Assembly: GCA_009602725.1 (NCBI GenBank)
Contig: WELB01000228.1
Span: forward strand, 69,425-100,441
Length of the DNA: 31,017 bases
Direction: 5' to 3'
Source of the DNA: Spirogloea muscicola
Taxonomy: Eukaryota; Streptophyta; Zygnematophyceae; Spirogloeales; Spirogloeaceae
Numbering within the stretch: position 1 is the first letter of the stretch; each line of letters starts with the position of its first letter. The translations under genes and the position numbers were made by a program. Below, piece after piece: positions 9,835 through 18,804 of the stretch. The notes beneath the pieces are model-generated. The model did not search any database and was not told the DNA's origin. It saw nothing but the letters and a program-made list of their open reading frames with translations.

Positions 9835-10754
9835 TGTTACACTTGTAGCGTAAGGGCATAATAGCTGCCTGATAAGATTGCTGACAGTCTACACAAGACA
9901 AGTGCTCAGAAATCCATTAAGTGGTGTGTTCATTCAACATAATAACTGATTCGTGTATTCATTTGACAAAATAACATTGCTTCACTAATGACGAGCAGCA
10001 TTCTGCACATGATCGCTGAAAATGCGATCACAAAACTGACAATCTACACAAGACAGGTGCACAGAAACTCTGTAGCGTTCTGTCCTTTACTGGCAGGTCA
10101 GAGCCGAATGCGTCCTTATTGGGATTGAGTGCTTGGGGATTTGTGGACAACCACCCGCCACAAGGAAGCACTCCGACACAGCGGAAGACTTGGCCAGGCA
10201 GCAGCTTCACCTCCTGGGCACGCGCTGCAGACTTGTCCCTAGCGGAACGTCGCCAAGGTCTCCACAGCAGAGCCGGCAACAAGCAGCGCGCGGCAGCGGT
10301 CTACAGCAGCAGACAGCAACAGGACTGCGCCTCTCTCAGAGCTTCACTGAGTCCTCGGCCTCCCGTCGGGTCTCTCTCTCTCATCCGCGCAATAGTGCTT
10401 CTCCGTACCACCCTCCCTCTAGGGTGTATGGGGGTCGCCCCAAGGCTCGCCCGCGAGGAGCGTGCCTGACGAGGGAACCATGAGCAGTCTCCAGCAGGCG
10501 CCATGGCGCCGAGCATGGCCGCGGCAGAGCATGCCGCCAAGCATGGCCGAGGCCGGGCATGGCCGAGCATGGCCACGGCCGAACATGCCGCCGGGGGCGT
10601 CAGGGCCCACGCATGCCAACGAGCATGTCTGGGCCGAGCATGACGGGAGCATGCGAGGCCACCCGGACGAACCTGGACGGAACAGCAACAGCACTAGTGC
10701 CAGGGCGGTACCGTCCGGGGCTAACGGCCAAAAGACCTATAAGCGTTAACAACA
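9835..10754 (+). mobile_element. Candidate long terminal repeat of an LTR retrotransposon
   Basis: The block starts TGTTACACTTGTAGCG and ends CTATAAGCGTTAACA(ACA), so the ends are imperfectly inverted (TGTTA/TAACA plus further matches). A PBS-like TGGCGCTCAC...GGGGAAC starts six bases later. No second LTR is in the window, so this is inference from ends and PBS. Inside lie two diverged 36-base direct repeats (9881-9916 and 10036-10071, sharing TCTACACAAGACA) and a GCATGGCC minisatellite. Confidence 0.35.
10483..10665. repeat. GCATGGCC/GCATGCC minisatellite
   Basis: GAGCATG, GCATGGCCG and GCATGCCGC words recur about ten times at 10-25 base spacing. The open frames across it (M-x-P/W-rich) are a by-product of the repeat. 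Confidence 0.65.
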
Positions 10755-10759
10755 TAATT

Positions 10760-10781
10760 TGGCGCTCACAAACCGGGGAAC
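10760..10781 (+). other. Candidate primer-binding site
   Basis: TGGCGCTCACAAACCGGGGAAC follows the candidate LTR end. TGGCGC...GGGGA leaders are typical of plant Ty3-type elements, where tRNA 3' ends prime minus-strand synthesis. No specific tRNA match could be tested. Confidence 0.3.
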
Positions 10782-11606
10782 TCTACAAGCCGTACATGGC
10801 ATCCGGCAGAAGGTCGTGCGTGCTGGTTCGGTCTCACCCGTGTGCAAACGAAGCATGTGAGCGGTCAACTCCGCCGCGGCAGCGTGGCATGCTCCGCAAC
10901 TCGCACTGCACGGCATTGACGAGGCATGGCGGGTGGAGGCCTTGGAGCCGGCGGACAGCCGTCCCGAAGACGAAGAAGATGGGGGCTCTGAACAGCCAGC
11001 CCGAAAACACATGACAAGGTCCAGAGGGGCCAGAAAGTGCTGAAAGACATACCGAGCAAGGACCATAAGTAAGGACCATGAGCAAGGGCCATCGTCTTCT
11101 GCCGCAGAGGAGGCTTTCGTGTGTTTGAAATACGGAAGGTCAAAGAGGCTAAGTACAAAGGCAAGCACATCTGACGACGTACACTAGCAACTTAGCCGTT
11201 CGTCCCATTCGTCCCATTTGCCCTCCTTAGCCAGCTTATTGCCCCGTTATCAGGACTTTTTTAGGGCTCGAATCGGCATCCCATTCATTCTCATGCGCGC
11301 CGCGCACCTTACTTCTGCCCACTGCAGATCGACCCGCTCAGTACTTCCACGGTCAACAAATAGAGCTCGCTAAACGATGCCTGAAAACCAGATGGCAAAT
11401 CCAAGCCCTTCTGTCACCAACTAGAGTTCGCCAAGCTTTCTGGTGCAAGGAATGAGCCGAGCACGCTGCAAACAGGCCGACACTCGACGGCGCAAGAACG
11501 ACAGATATGCAGCTGGCAAGCCCACCTCAGCCGGATGCACATCTGTGCGTCGTGCATAGCCTAAACTCGCAAAAATCTGACGGAGGGTGTGGATTCGAGG
11601 ACCTTT
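10782..11606. other. Retroelement debris, no intact gene
   Basis: This follows the candidate PBS. It includes a LINE stem-loop remnant on - (10978-11032: GGGGGCTCTGAACAGCCAGCCCG with AAGGTCCAGAGGGGCC), the 11216-11316 repeat that pairs with 8773-8880, and otherwise unassigned sequence. Open frames are short and overlap on both strands. Confidence 0.45.
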
Positions 11607-12085
11607 ACAGCTGGGTATGCGGTGGCCTGCGCCGCACGGGCCCAGGAGAAGTACGCTGACCATCCGCGGGACGACGAGTTCTCCGCTTCTCCGCTTCTCC
11701 GTGTTTTTTTTGCGCTCGCCATCGACACCCACGCCGCGTTGGGCGCTCGGTGGCTCGAGCTGCTCAATCAGCTCTAGCGGCACACCATCTCCCGCCGATC
11801 CCATGGCGAGCCGGTGGACTTTCAAGCAGCAGGCTCGCTCGCGCAGGTGTACCGCATGCACTTGTCCGTCTCACTGCAGAGGTCCATGGCTCGCGCGTTG
11901 TATCTGCGTGCCGGTCGTGCCCTAGCTGCAGCCTCTGGCCCTGGCCAGGGGACCCGTTACCAGGAGCCCAGTATCTCCGACCTGCGGCTGCTAACCAGGG
12001 ATTACTGGGTCTTTCGCAGCATGTTTTTAGCTCTTTCCCTTAGCCCCTTCGACCTTCGTTCATACTTTTCTCTGGGCTGGCCTCT
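11607..12085 (+). mobile_element. LINE C-terminal and 3' UTR fragment, first of a tandem pair
   Basis: It encodes the end of the RLE domain and the conserved tail (DDEF..., IDTHAALGARWLELLNQL, HGEPVDFQAAGSLAQVYRM, SISDLRLLTRDY). It is broken by a TAG after LLNQL (11775-11777), a tripled CTTCTCCG and a run of eight T within the DEF-to-ALAID stretch. Its stop codon is lost (TACTGGGTC in place of TACTGA), so the frame runs into its own 3' UTR and stops at the GGGCTGG of its hairpin, where the next copy begins. Confidence 0.75.
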
Positions 12086-12575
12086 TTTCGCCTGCGCCGC
12101 TCGGGCCAAGGAGCTCAAGTTTGCTGATAATCCGTGGGAAAACGAGTTCTTCCCGCTGGCTATCGACACGCATGGGGCGTTGGGCGCTCGGTGGCTCGAG
12201 CTGCTCAACCAGCTCGCCCGCCACGCCATCGTCTGCCGCTTCCATGGGGAGCCGGTGGACTTTCCTGCAGCCGGGTCGCTAGTGCAGGTGTACCGTATGC
12301 GCTTGGCCGTCTCGCTGCAGCGGTCTATGGCCCGCGCGCTGCACCTGCGTGCCTCTGGCTCTGGCCAGGGGATCCGCTTCCAGGAGCCCAGCTTCTCTGA
12401 CCTGAGGCTGCTTAGCAGGGGTTACTGAGTGCTTCGTAGCTGCTTTGTTTCATATTGTGTTTGTTCTTCTTAGCGCTTCCCCTGGCCCCCTTCTCGTACT
12501 TTGTTCATTCTTATCGGGCTGACACTTCCAGCCCCTATCCTCAATGGGCGAGCCTTTCTTCTCCCAGCCACCGCC
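12086..12575 (+). mobile_element. LINE C-terminal and 3' UTR fragment, second of a tandem pair
   Basis: This starts at about 12081-12090, straight after GGGCTGG of the previous copy, and repeats the same domain order without the internal stop (FFPLAIDTHGALGARWLELL, RFHGEPVDFPAAGSLVQVYR, FSDLRLLSRGY, TGA at 12426-12428). The 3' UTR carries the stem-loop GGGCTG...CAGCCCC (12514-12533) and ends with ATGGGCGAGCC. The frame 11814-12428 is an in-frame fusion of two LINE tails, not a host gene. Confidence 0.78.
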
Positions 12576-12704
12576 CTCTCATGGAAGCGTCTTTCTTCTT
12601 TACAGCCAAGTATATCGACTGCAGCTGGCAGGGGCTGATTGCAGTAGGAGTAGTCACGCAGTGCTGCAGCTCTCCTTTTATTGTTCTGCTGTCTAACAAC
12701 GCGG
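12576..12704. other. Short unique spacer between tail-to-tail LINEs
   Basis: About 130 bases separate the 3' end of a + LINE from the 3' end of a - LINE. No repeat or gene is recognised. Confidence 0.4.
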
Positions 12705-12797
12705 AGGGAGAAGTGGCTCTCCCAATGAGAAGAAAGTGCTCGCCCATAGAGAAGAGGAGCTGGCAAAGCCAGCCCAAAAAAGAACGGACGATGTCCA

Positions 12798-13183
12798 TGT
12801 TGAGCCGCGCCGGCCATGGCATGGTGGTGGCGGCAGCGACGGCGGCGGCGACCGACGCGGCGGCGACTGGGCAGCGACCGGACTAGGCGGGCCCGAAGGT
12901 GTTGAGAAGAGCAAGGGCCAACTGCCCTCCAGTGTCTGGTAACCCCAGCCCGCCGGCGCGCCCTAGCACCCGACGGTCTGGATCACACGGATCGACCCAA
13001 AACCCTATGGGGATCCAATCGATCTACAAATCGCTGGGATAAACCCTGGGCCCTCCTAAACCTTGCCTACCACTGTCCGTGATGAGCATCCCAAGGTGTT
13101 ACAACGCAGCCCCACGCAGGACAGCTAGACCTAGACCGAATGAAGTAGCAGTAAAGAGTTTACATGGAACACTCTTTCCAAAA
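12798..13183 (-). repeat. copia 3' LTR
   Basis: On + it begins TGTTGAGCCGCG and ends CTTTCCAAAA. It aligns along its whole length with 14035-14424 with scattered substitutions and small indels (for example extra GCGGCGG units), so the insertion is not very recent. The terminal CAACA is changed at this end. Confidence 0.85.
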
Positions 13184-13312
13184 CTCCCACTCTAGCTAGT
13201 ATGGGTCTAGCAACTCAAGTCGATGCCCTGGACCTCACAATACTCCTTGGCAACAAGTTGAATTGTACACCAGCTTGTAGACAAACGCCTTCTTGCGCTC
13301 CAGCTGATTCCT

Positions 13313-13568
13313 CGGCTCCCACTGCTCCACAGAGTACTCGATCTTGTACGCTCACTTGCAGCCTATCGCCTTCTCACGACACTGCTGTTTCCTCAGCTCC
13401 CACTGCTCCGCAGAAAACTTGACCTGGCACACCCACTTGCAGCCGCATCCAATCGCCTTCTCGCGATACTGCAAATTCCTCAGCTCCCATTGCTCCGCAG
13501 GGTACTTGACCTGGCACACCCACTTGCAGCCGCAGCCAATTGCCTTTTCGCGATACTGCAAATTCCTA
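13313..13568 (-). repeat. Tandem 81-87 base repeat with copia-like coding sense on -
   Basis: Three units have periods of 81 and 87 bases plus a partial fourth (CAGCTCCCA at 13394 and 13481, counterparts at 13313 and 13568). On - each unit reads like EKAIGCGCKWVCQVK...AEQWELRN, close to the opening of the copia reverse transcriptase domain (KWVxKIK motif). A short RT segment therefore appears to have been amplified in tandem inside the deleted element. Confidence 0.6.
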
Positions 13569-13630
13569 AGCTCTTCTCAACACCTCCGGGCCCGCCTAGT
13601 CCGGTCGCTCCTCAGTCGCCGCCGCGTCGA
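13566..13630 (+). repeat. Inverted fragment of the copia LTR
   Basis: Read on -, this matches + strand 14085-14150 of the LTR (GCGGCGGCGACTG...GAGCGACCGGACTAGGCGGG). An LTR piece thus lies in inverted orientation inside the element, suggesting template switching or rearrangement. Confidence 0.6.
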
Positions 13631-13775
13631 CAGCCTGGGCATCGGAAGGCGCAGTGTCCTCTGCACTTAGCTGTGCAGCGGAAAGGGAGTATGACCTTGT
13701 CCTTGGTCACCACACTGTTCTCAGCCTGCTTCTGCAGCACCAGCGTTCTGGACTGGCTCTCCTGCTCCTGCCCAC

Positions 13776-14030
13776 CAGCTTCCTCCACTCCTGCGCACCG
13801 ATTGCAGTCGGCAAGACTTGCGTCAGGTGGTACTGGTCCAGGTACGCCAAGACCGCAGCGTCCCGCTCCTCCCACTCCTGGCGAGCTTTGACGACTGCCT
13901 CCGGCCCGGGCATCTCCTCCGAGATGACGCCCCACAGGCAACACGCCTGCAGTGTCACCTCCACCTTGCTGCGCCACGTCCGCCAGTCCTGCCCCTCGAA
14001 CTTCTCGGTGCCGCACACCAAACCTCTGAT
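13776..14030 (-). pseudogene. copia gag N-terminal remnant
   Basis: Just after the PBS the - frame reads GTEKFEGQDWRTWRSKVEV and continues TLQACCLWGVI...EWRKL, the pattern of the Ty1/copia Gag family (UBN2/DUF4219-like: target FxGxNY-x-W, then LWxV). The frame is lost after about 85 codons, where the next in-register codons lie in another frame (EEAGGQEQESQS). No ATG is seen between PBS and this segment. Confidence 0.7.
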
Positions 14031-14034
14031 ACCG
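14023..14034 (-). other. copia primer-binding site
   Basis: On -, the LTR end CAACA is followed directly by CGGTATCAGAGG. The canonical plant copia PBS, complementary to the 3' end of initiator tRNA-Met, is TGGTATCAGAGC, so ten of twelve positions agree. It fixes the element's orientation. Confidence 0.8.
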
Positions 14035-14424
14035 TGTTGAGCCGCGCCGGCCATGGCATGGCGACGGCGGCGGCGACGGCGGCGGCGACCGACGCGGCGG
14101 CGACTGGGGAGCGACCGGACTAGGCGGGCCCGAAAGTGTTGAGAAGAGCAGGAATCAACTGCCCTCCAGTGTCTGGTAACCCCAGCCCGCCGGCGCGCCC
14201 GAGCGCCCAACGGTCTGGATCACACGGATCGACCCAAAACCCTATGGTGGGGATCAAACCGATCTACCGACCGCTGGCATAAACCCTAGGCCCTCCTACA
14301 CCTCGCCTACCACTGTCCGTGATGAGCATCCCAAGGCGCTACAACGCCGCTCCACACAGGACAGCTAGACCTAGACCAAATGAAGCCAGCAGTAACAAGT
14401 TTACATGGAACACTCTTTCCAACA
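14035..14424 (-). repeat. copia 5' LTR
   Basis: TGTTGAGCC...CTTTCCAACA on + has perfect TGTTG/CAACA ends. It includes GC-rich triplet runs (GGCGGC) near the gag side and a TATGGTGGGGATC segment. Promoter elements were not identified. Confidence 0.87.
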
Positions 14425-14443
14425 GTCCAAAGCCAAAGAAAGA

Positions 14444-14656
14444 AGGAAAGGAAGGGCTCGCCCATTGAGGATAGGGGCTGGAAAAAGCCAGCCCAGAAAA
14501 GAATGAACAAAGAACGAGAAGGGGACAGGGGAAGTACAAAGAACAACAAGCACAGAAAAGAAACGAAGCAGCTACGAAGCACTCAGTAACCCCTGCTAAG
14601 CAGCCTCAGGTCAGAGAGACTGGGTTCCTGGAAGCGGGTCCTCTGGCCAGAGCCAG
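14444..14656 (-). mobile_element. Nested LINE tail
   Basis: This is a near copy of the 8248-8630 insertion end: terminal GGGCTCGCCCATTGAGG (on +), stem-loop GGGCTGG-AAAAAG-CCAGCCC (14475-14494), 3' UTR and a last-codon remnant. AAGAAAGA at 14436-14443 and 14657-14664 is a likely 8-base target duplication, though the purine-rich site makes the exact edges uncertain. Confidence 0.7.
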
Positions 14657-14744
14657 AAGAAAGAGGAGCCGGAAAAAGGACTACACTTCAAAACACTGCA
14701 AAACATAGACGATGCAGAGGGAAGCTTAGTACCCACGAGTGAGC

Positions 14745-15260
14745 AACATCAGGTTTGAGTAGCTCGCTGCAGGGAAAGAGGCACTCCGCCGAGACCCAGA
14801 GGGCGCGGCCATAGCACGGCCTGCTCGCGTGTGGACGGCGTGGGCAAGGGAACATTGAAGCGATACCGCCAAGCGCATGCGGAAGACTTGGGCGAGCGAA
14901 CCAGCGGCGTTGAAGCCGCGGGCATCGCCCCTGGCAGACCCGGCCGCCGGTCAGTGGCCTGGCGGACAAGCCGCTGAAGGGAATCCAGCCAGCGGCTGCC
15001 GAAAGCCCCGTGTACATCCATCGCCAGGGCCGCGAATTCATCACCAACCGGGTGATCAGAATTTTTTCGCTCCTTGCCCTGGGCCGCCAGGCCGACCGCG
15101 TGCCCTGCAAATGACGCCGATCTGGTGGGATTGGGGGAGTCGATGCAGTCAGTTGTCACCACATCGGCGATGATGCGGGGACCGCCGCCGGGCGGGATGG
15201 CGACCAGGTCGACGCGTCGTGTATGGGGCTGGCCGTCCGCAATGAGGAGGGCTCGCCCAT
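14745..15260 (-). pseudogene. LINE restriction-like endonuclease domain and C-terminus
   Basis: On - the frame reads ADGQPHTRRVDLVAIPPGG, ...IIADVVTTDCIDS..., GDEFAALAMDVHGAFGSRWL, then shifts frame into the tail (NAAGSLAQVFRMRLAVSLQ). This matches the + LINE at 17495-17988. The RRxDLV...ADVVxTD...K arrangement fits a PD-(D/E)XK nuclease as used by R2/NeSL-type LINEs to nick target DNA. It is 5'-truncated, frameshifted and not functional. Confidence 0.7.
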
Positions 15261-15267
15261 TGAGGGG

Positions 15268-18165
15268 GGGGGAGGAGCTCCTGGCGCAATACGACGCCGC
15301 AGTGGCAGCAGCCGCTGCCAGTCGCCACGCCCGGCGTGGGGAGTCGTCGTCCGACAGAGCAGCGGCCATCCGGCGTGCTCTTCGCTTTGGACACGCCGGC
15401 GAGCTCTCGCGGGCTGTGCAAGCACTTTGGCTTTGAACATTGTCCATTCTTTTTTGGGCTGGCTTGGCCGGCCCCTCTTTTCTATGGGCGCGCTCTTCTT
15501 CTTGAGGACTCTTCGCTAGCTCCATCGACCTCGACAACTAGACGTGCCCTGGACGTCCTCCATCCCGAAGCCAGTTCCCCCTCGCCTCCTGGCTGCCTTC
15601 CTTCGAGCCGCCCGAGGCGGTGGCCCTCGACGCCGCAACCCTACGCCGGGTACTCCAGAGCAGCCGCAGAGCAGCAGCAGGCGGCCCCTCTGGCATGCTC
15701 ACGGAGCACCTCCGTGAGCTGTTCCTAGAGGGCGAGGCCTCCGACTTCCAGGCGCTGCTCCAAGCTTAGCTCGTGGCCCAAGACAAGGTCCCTGCTGCTA
15801 CCCGCTCGGTGCTCTGCTCCAGCAACCTCCTCGCCATCGCCAAGGCCAATGGCGGAGTCCGCCCCATCGCCATCGGCGAGGTTCTGTACCGGCTGGTGGC
15901 CCGCACGCTGTGGCAGCAACATCTCGGGCAGAGCAGACCCACCTTGCCCCACATCAATACGGCGCTCGGCGGTGGGGAGGCTGTCGTCCACGGCGTCCGC
16001 GCGGCCCTGGATCTCCACCCTGACTGGATGGTCCTGGCTGTCAATGTCCAAAACGCCTTCAACAGCGTAGAGCGCAGCGCCATCGCCGAGGAGCTGCGAG
16101 CTGCCTTCCCTTCCCTCCTTCCCTTCTTCCACCTTGGCTACGGCCAGCCCAGCGACCTTCTCTGGCGGACAGGGAGTGGCGAGGTGGAGACGCTGCAGTC
16201 GAGGACGGGCACAGGCTAGGGGGATCCTCTGGCAGGGTTCTTCTTTGCGCTGGCTCACACCCGCGCTCTCAAGGCCACTGCGGCAGCGCACCCCGGCGTC
16301 CTCCTGCCGTCCTACGCCGACGACACCACACTGGTCGGCAGCCCAGGGGATGTGTCAGCACCCACCGCCACCTTCCAGCAGCAGCTGGCCGCCCTCGGCA
16401 TGTCTATTCGGCCCAAGAAGTGCATCGCGTGGTCCCCGCGTGGCCTCCCTGCCCCCTTGCCCCTGCCGCCCGGGTGCCAGACTCCCCCAGGCGGCCTCAT
16501 CATCCTGGGGGTCCCATTCGGCACGCCGTCGTTCGTCGACGGGCAACTGCGCGACCGGCTCCTCCAGCCGGTGGCCCGCCTCCCCGAGCTGCAGGATATG
16601 CAGCTAGCGCTTGCTATGCTCACCAGATGCATTGTGCAGCGTCCCCACTACCTGGCGCGGACGACCCCTCCCTGCCCAGCCGTGCCGGAGGCCTACACTA
16701 AGTTCGACGCGGGCGTCATGGAGAGCGTGGCGGCCCTCATCCGTCACCCGGGCTTCCTCAACTCGCCCGCTGCGGCGCACCAGGCGACTCTGCCCCCCCG
16801 GCCATGGTGGCCTCGGCTGCCGCTCGCTCACTCGCATCTGCAGGCCAGCGTTCCTCGGCAGTTGGGCTCAGGTCGCCACGTCGGTGGCACAGCGCTTTCT
16901 TCATGATGGGCGGCCCATGCTGCAGCAGGCTGTGGCGGAGGTGGCGACCGGCTCGTTGCCTTTCTAGGTGGCGCTCCGCTCAGCTCAAGACGAGTTACTT
17001 GAGGAGCACCCTGCCCTCGCAGAGAGCGTGGTCCCGTTTGCCCGCCTTGCCCACTCCACCGACTTGTAAGCGCAGGCGCGGTACATGGCGGCAGTCGACA
17101 CGGCGGCCTTCACGGCCACGCTGCAGCTCCTCCCTCCCACAGACGTGCGCGGCCATGCTCGGCTGCTGTCGGCCGCCTCCCCTGGCGCGGCAGCCTGGCT
17201 TTGCGCGCTCCCCTGTACGATGCCCTCAGGATGCCGGATGAACTCTTCCGTACGGCCACCCATCGCCTGCTGGGTCTCCCCCCGCCCTGTCTGCTTGGCG
17301 TGCTGCAGTGTGAGTGTGGGGAGCGGTCGACGGACCGGCGGAGCTGGCGGCGCATATCCTCTGCTGCGCCACTGGAGGCGAACGTACAGCTGCTGACGAC
17401 CTCCTCCGAGACGCAATGTTCGGCATCTTCCAGGAGGCCGGATACACGGTTGCGACGGAGAACGTCTGTCATGCCAATCCTCCAGAGGGCCGACGGACTC
17501 CATACGCGCCGCATCGACCTGGTGGCGTCCACGCCGGCGGCGGCGGGCGCATCAATTCCGGATGTGGTCACCACTGATGTGGTCGACCGCTGCAACCCGG
17601 GGCTCTCTGCCTCGCGGGCTGGCCACGCTGCGGCGAAGGCCGCTCGCAGCAAGGCGGCCAAACACGCCGGCCACCCGGCTGCAGATGAGTTCGTCCCCCT
17701 GGCTGTGGACGTGCACGGGGCTCTCGGGTCCCAGTGGCTCGACCTGCTGGCCAGGCTTGCGCGGCGCGCCGTGTCCCGCAGGCGCGGTGAGCCGACTGAC
17801 TTACAACGCCGCTGGCTCGTGGGCCCAGGTATGCCGCATGCGATTGTCAGTCTCCCTTCAGTGGTATGGCCCACGCCTTGCATCTGCGTGCTGGCCGTGC
17901 TCTCGCTGCGGCCTCAGGCTTTCGGCAGGGGGATAGTTTACCGCCAGCTAGTTTGTCGGGTTTGAGGCTCCTCACTCGTAACTACTGAGTGGTCCATCCT
18001 CCCCCGTTCTGACACAGCATCTTCAGGCCCCTTCGTAGCTGCTTAGCGCTTTGTTTAGGCCCCTCCGTCATTTGGCCCCTTCGAACCTTTGTCAATCCTT
18101 TTCGGGCTGGCTTTTCACGGCCCTTGCCCTCATTAGGAGTGCCACTTTCTTCGTTGAGGATCGGG
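15268..18165 (+). pseudogene. Decayed RLE-type LINE: reverse transcriptase, zinc knuckle, endonuclease, 3' UTR
   Basis: This is the longest LINE copy (2.9 kb), 5'-truncated at a G run (15262-15272). The order is a pre-RT region (DRAAAIRRALRFGHAGELSRA), RT fingers (NLLAIAKANGGVRPIAIGEV), motif A, motif B (GDPLAG), motif C YADD (16313-16324), thumb, a CxC...H...C knuckle (about 17310-17360), the RLE domain (about 17495-17790; RRIDLV, PDVVTTD, DVHGALGSQWLDLL), tail LRLLTRNY and TGA 17986-17988, then a 177-base 3' UTR with the stem-loop (18105-18125). Lesions: TAG at 15767-15769, TAG at 16217-16219 where the family has CAG in RQGDPL, Asn for the catalytic Asp of motif A (AAT 16043-16045), several frameshifts (near 16800, 17200, 17330 and 17800) and an 86-base insertion at 15422-15507. 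The enzyme is dead. Confidence 0.85.
15422..15507 (+). mobile_element. 86-base LINE 3' end inside the LINE coding region
   Basis: The host frame ...GELSRAVQAL breaks into a LINE 3' terminus (TTTGAACATTGTCC, then stem-loop GGGCTGG-CTTGG-CCGGCCC, then CTATGGGCGCGC) and resumes as DSSLAPSTSTTRRALDVLHP. The fragment also preserves the empty version of the copia target at 12793/14425. No clear target duplication was found. Confidence 0.65.
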
Positions 18166-18289
18166 GGCTGGGATCGGAAGAATTTGGGAGGGAGGCGCGC
18201 GCGCAGCCGCCGGCCGCCTTGTCCGCGCGTGGGCCCCCCCCGCAATCGCGGCAAAAAGCCCGCCGAGCGGGGGGTTGGCCCTAGCCGTC

Positions 18290-18620
18290 CCAGGTTGCCA
18301 CGTGGCGCCGAGGCGTGCCGCAGTGCCTTCTCCAGCCCCGCGCGAGGCTGAGAGCGTGTTTGCCCGCCACGTGGCGTACCCTGAAGTGGGGGGCAGCGGC
18401 GGGATGGGGCTGGGAAAGTGAAGGGGTAGCAGAACAAACCCCCCCACGCCACCCCCCCTAAGCAGCGACTGTGGGGCCTGAAGAGGCTATGGCAGAAGGG
18501 GGGAGGATGGACCACTCAGTAGTTACGAGTAAGGAGCCTCACATCCGACAGACTAGCTGCCGGAAAACCATCCCCCTGACGTAAGCCGGTTTTTGCCTAC
18601 TTGCCTACTTAAGGCACCGC
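18290..18620 (+). promoter_or_regulatory. Promoter of GCC copy 1, two G-boxes, split by a LINE fragment
   Basis: CACGTG at 18299-18304 and 18368-18373, each in a CCACGTGGCG context, and the core TACTTAAGGCACC at 18606-18618 match the promoters of copies 2 and 3. A LINE 3' UTR fragment on - (about 18462-18590) separates G-boxes from core, and TGCCTACT is duplicated just before the core. Spacing is therefore altered relative to the two intact genes. Confidence 0.6.
18462..18590 (-). mobile_element. LINE 3' UTR fragment in the GCC copy 1 promoter
   Basis: On - it reads from CAGGGGGATGGTTTTCCGGC to the TAACTACTGAGTGGTCCATCC stop-codon region and on to GCTGCTTA, the same as 17930-18056 in the + LINE. 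It lacks the terminal stem-loop. Confidence 0.7.
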
Positions 18621-18804
18621 CGCTGCAGCACTCCCAACCGGGCCCCACCAGCCCGTCCCCCACTCGTGCGCCGTACCTCCGCTGCCGCGACTGCAGCCCG
18701 CCGGCCAGCCCTCAGCCCCCCCTTGCCCCTCGCCCCCGCAGCTGCACCCGCGGGCCCCCTCGGCCTCGCCCGCCGCCGAGGCCTCCTGCCCCGGCCTGCA
18801 CTCC

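Larger units (their letters stand above)
12798..14424 (-). mobile_element. Internally deleted Ty1/copia element with two LTRs and TSD
   Basis: Two 386- and 390-base direct repeats bound an 851-base interior. GTCCA flanks both sides (12793-12797 and 14425-14429), a 5-base target duplication as made by copia integrases. Read on -, the order is 5' LTR (14424-14035), methionine-tRNA-type PBS, gag, scrambled remnant, PPT-like GAGTGGGAGT (about 13193-13184), 3' LTR (13183-12798). Protease, integrase, most of RT and RNase H are missing, so it can only move with proteins supplied in trans. Confidence 0.88.
12705..15262 (-). mobile_element. LINE 3' half on -, carrying nested copia and LINE insertions
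   Basis: The host element reads on - from about 15260 (start of the RLE domain) to its stop near 14745, then through its 3' UTR to a stem-loop (GAGCTGG-CAAAG-CCAGCCC near 12768) and GGGAGAGCCACTT terminus (about 12705-12725). It is interrupted twice: by a LINE tail at 14444-14656 and by a complete copia insertion at 12798-14424. The uninterrupted sequence of the same UTR is found in a sister fragment at 15418-15470 read on -, which shows what the site looked like before the copia insertion. Confidence 0.75.

Noticed and set aside
11814-12428. A 205-codon protein gene
   Set aside because: It is an in-frame fusion of two truncated LINE tails through a 3' UTR, with no independent start or domain.
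13290-13568. A possible CRISPR-like array of regularly spaced repeats
   Set aside because: The units are contiguous 81-87 base tandem copies without unique spacers and encode a copia RT segment.
14749-15537. A 262-codon frame on - as one host gene
   Set aside because: Its middle is the LINE endonuclease domain; the N-terminal part is the antisense of the neighbouring + LINE and the last part is a frameshifted reading of the LINE tail.
17982-18515. A Pro/Arg-rich 177-codon frame on -
   Set aside because: It overlaps the LINE 3' UTR and the G-box promoter of GCC copy 1; the composition reflects GC-rich non-coding DNA.
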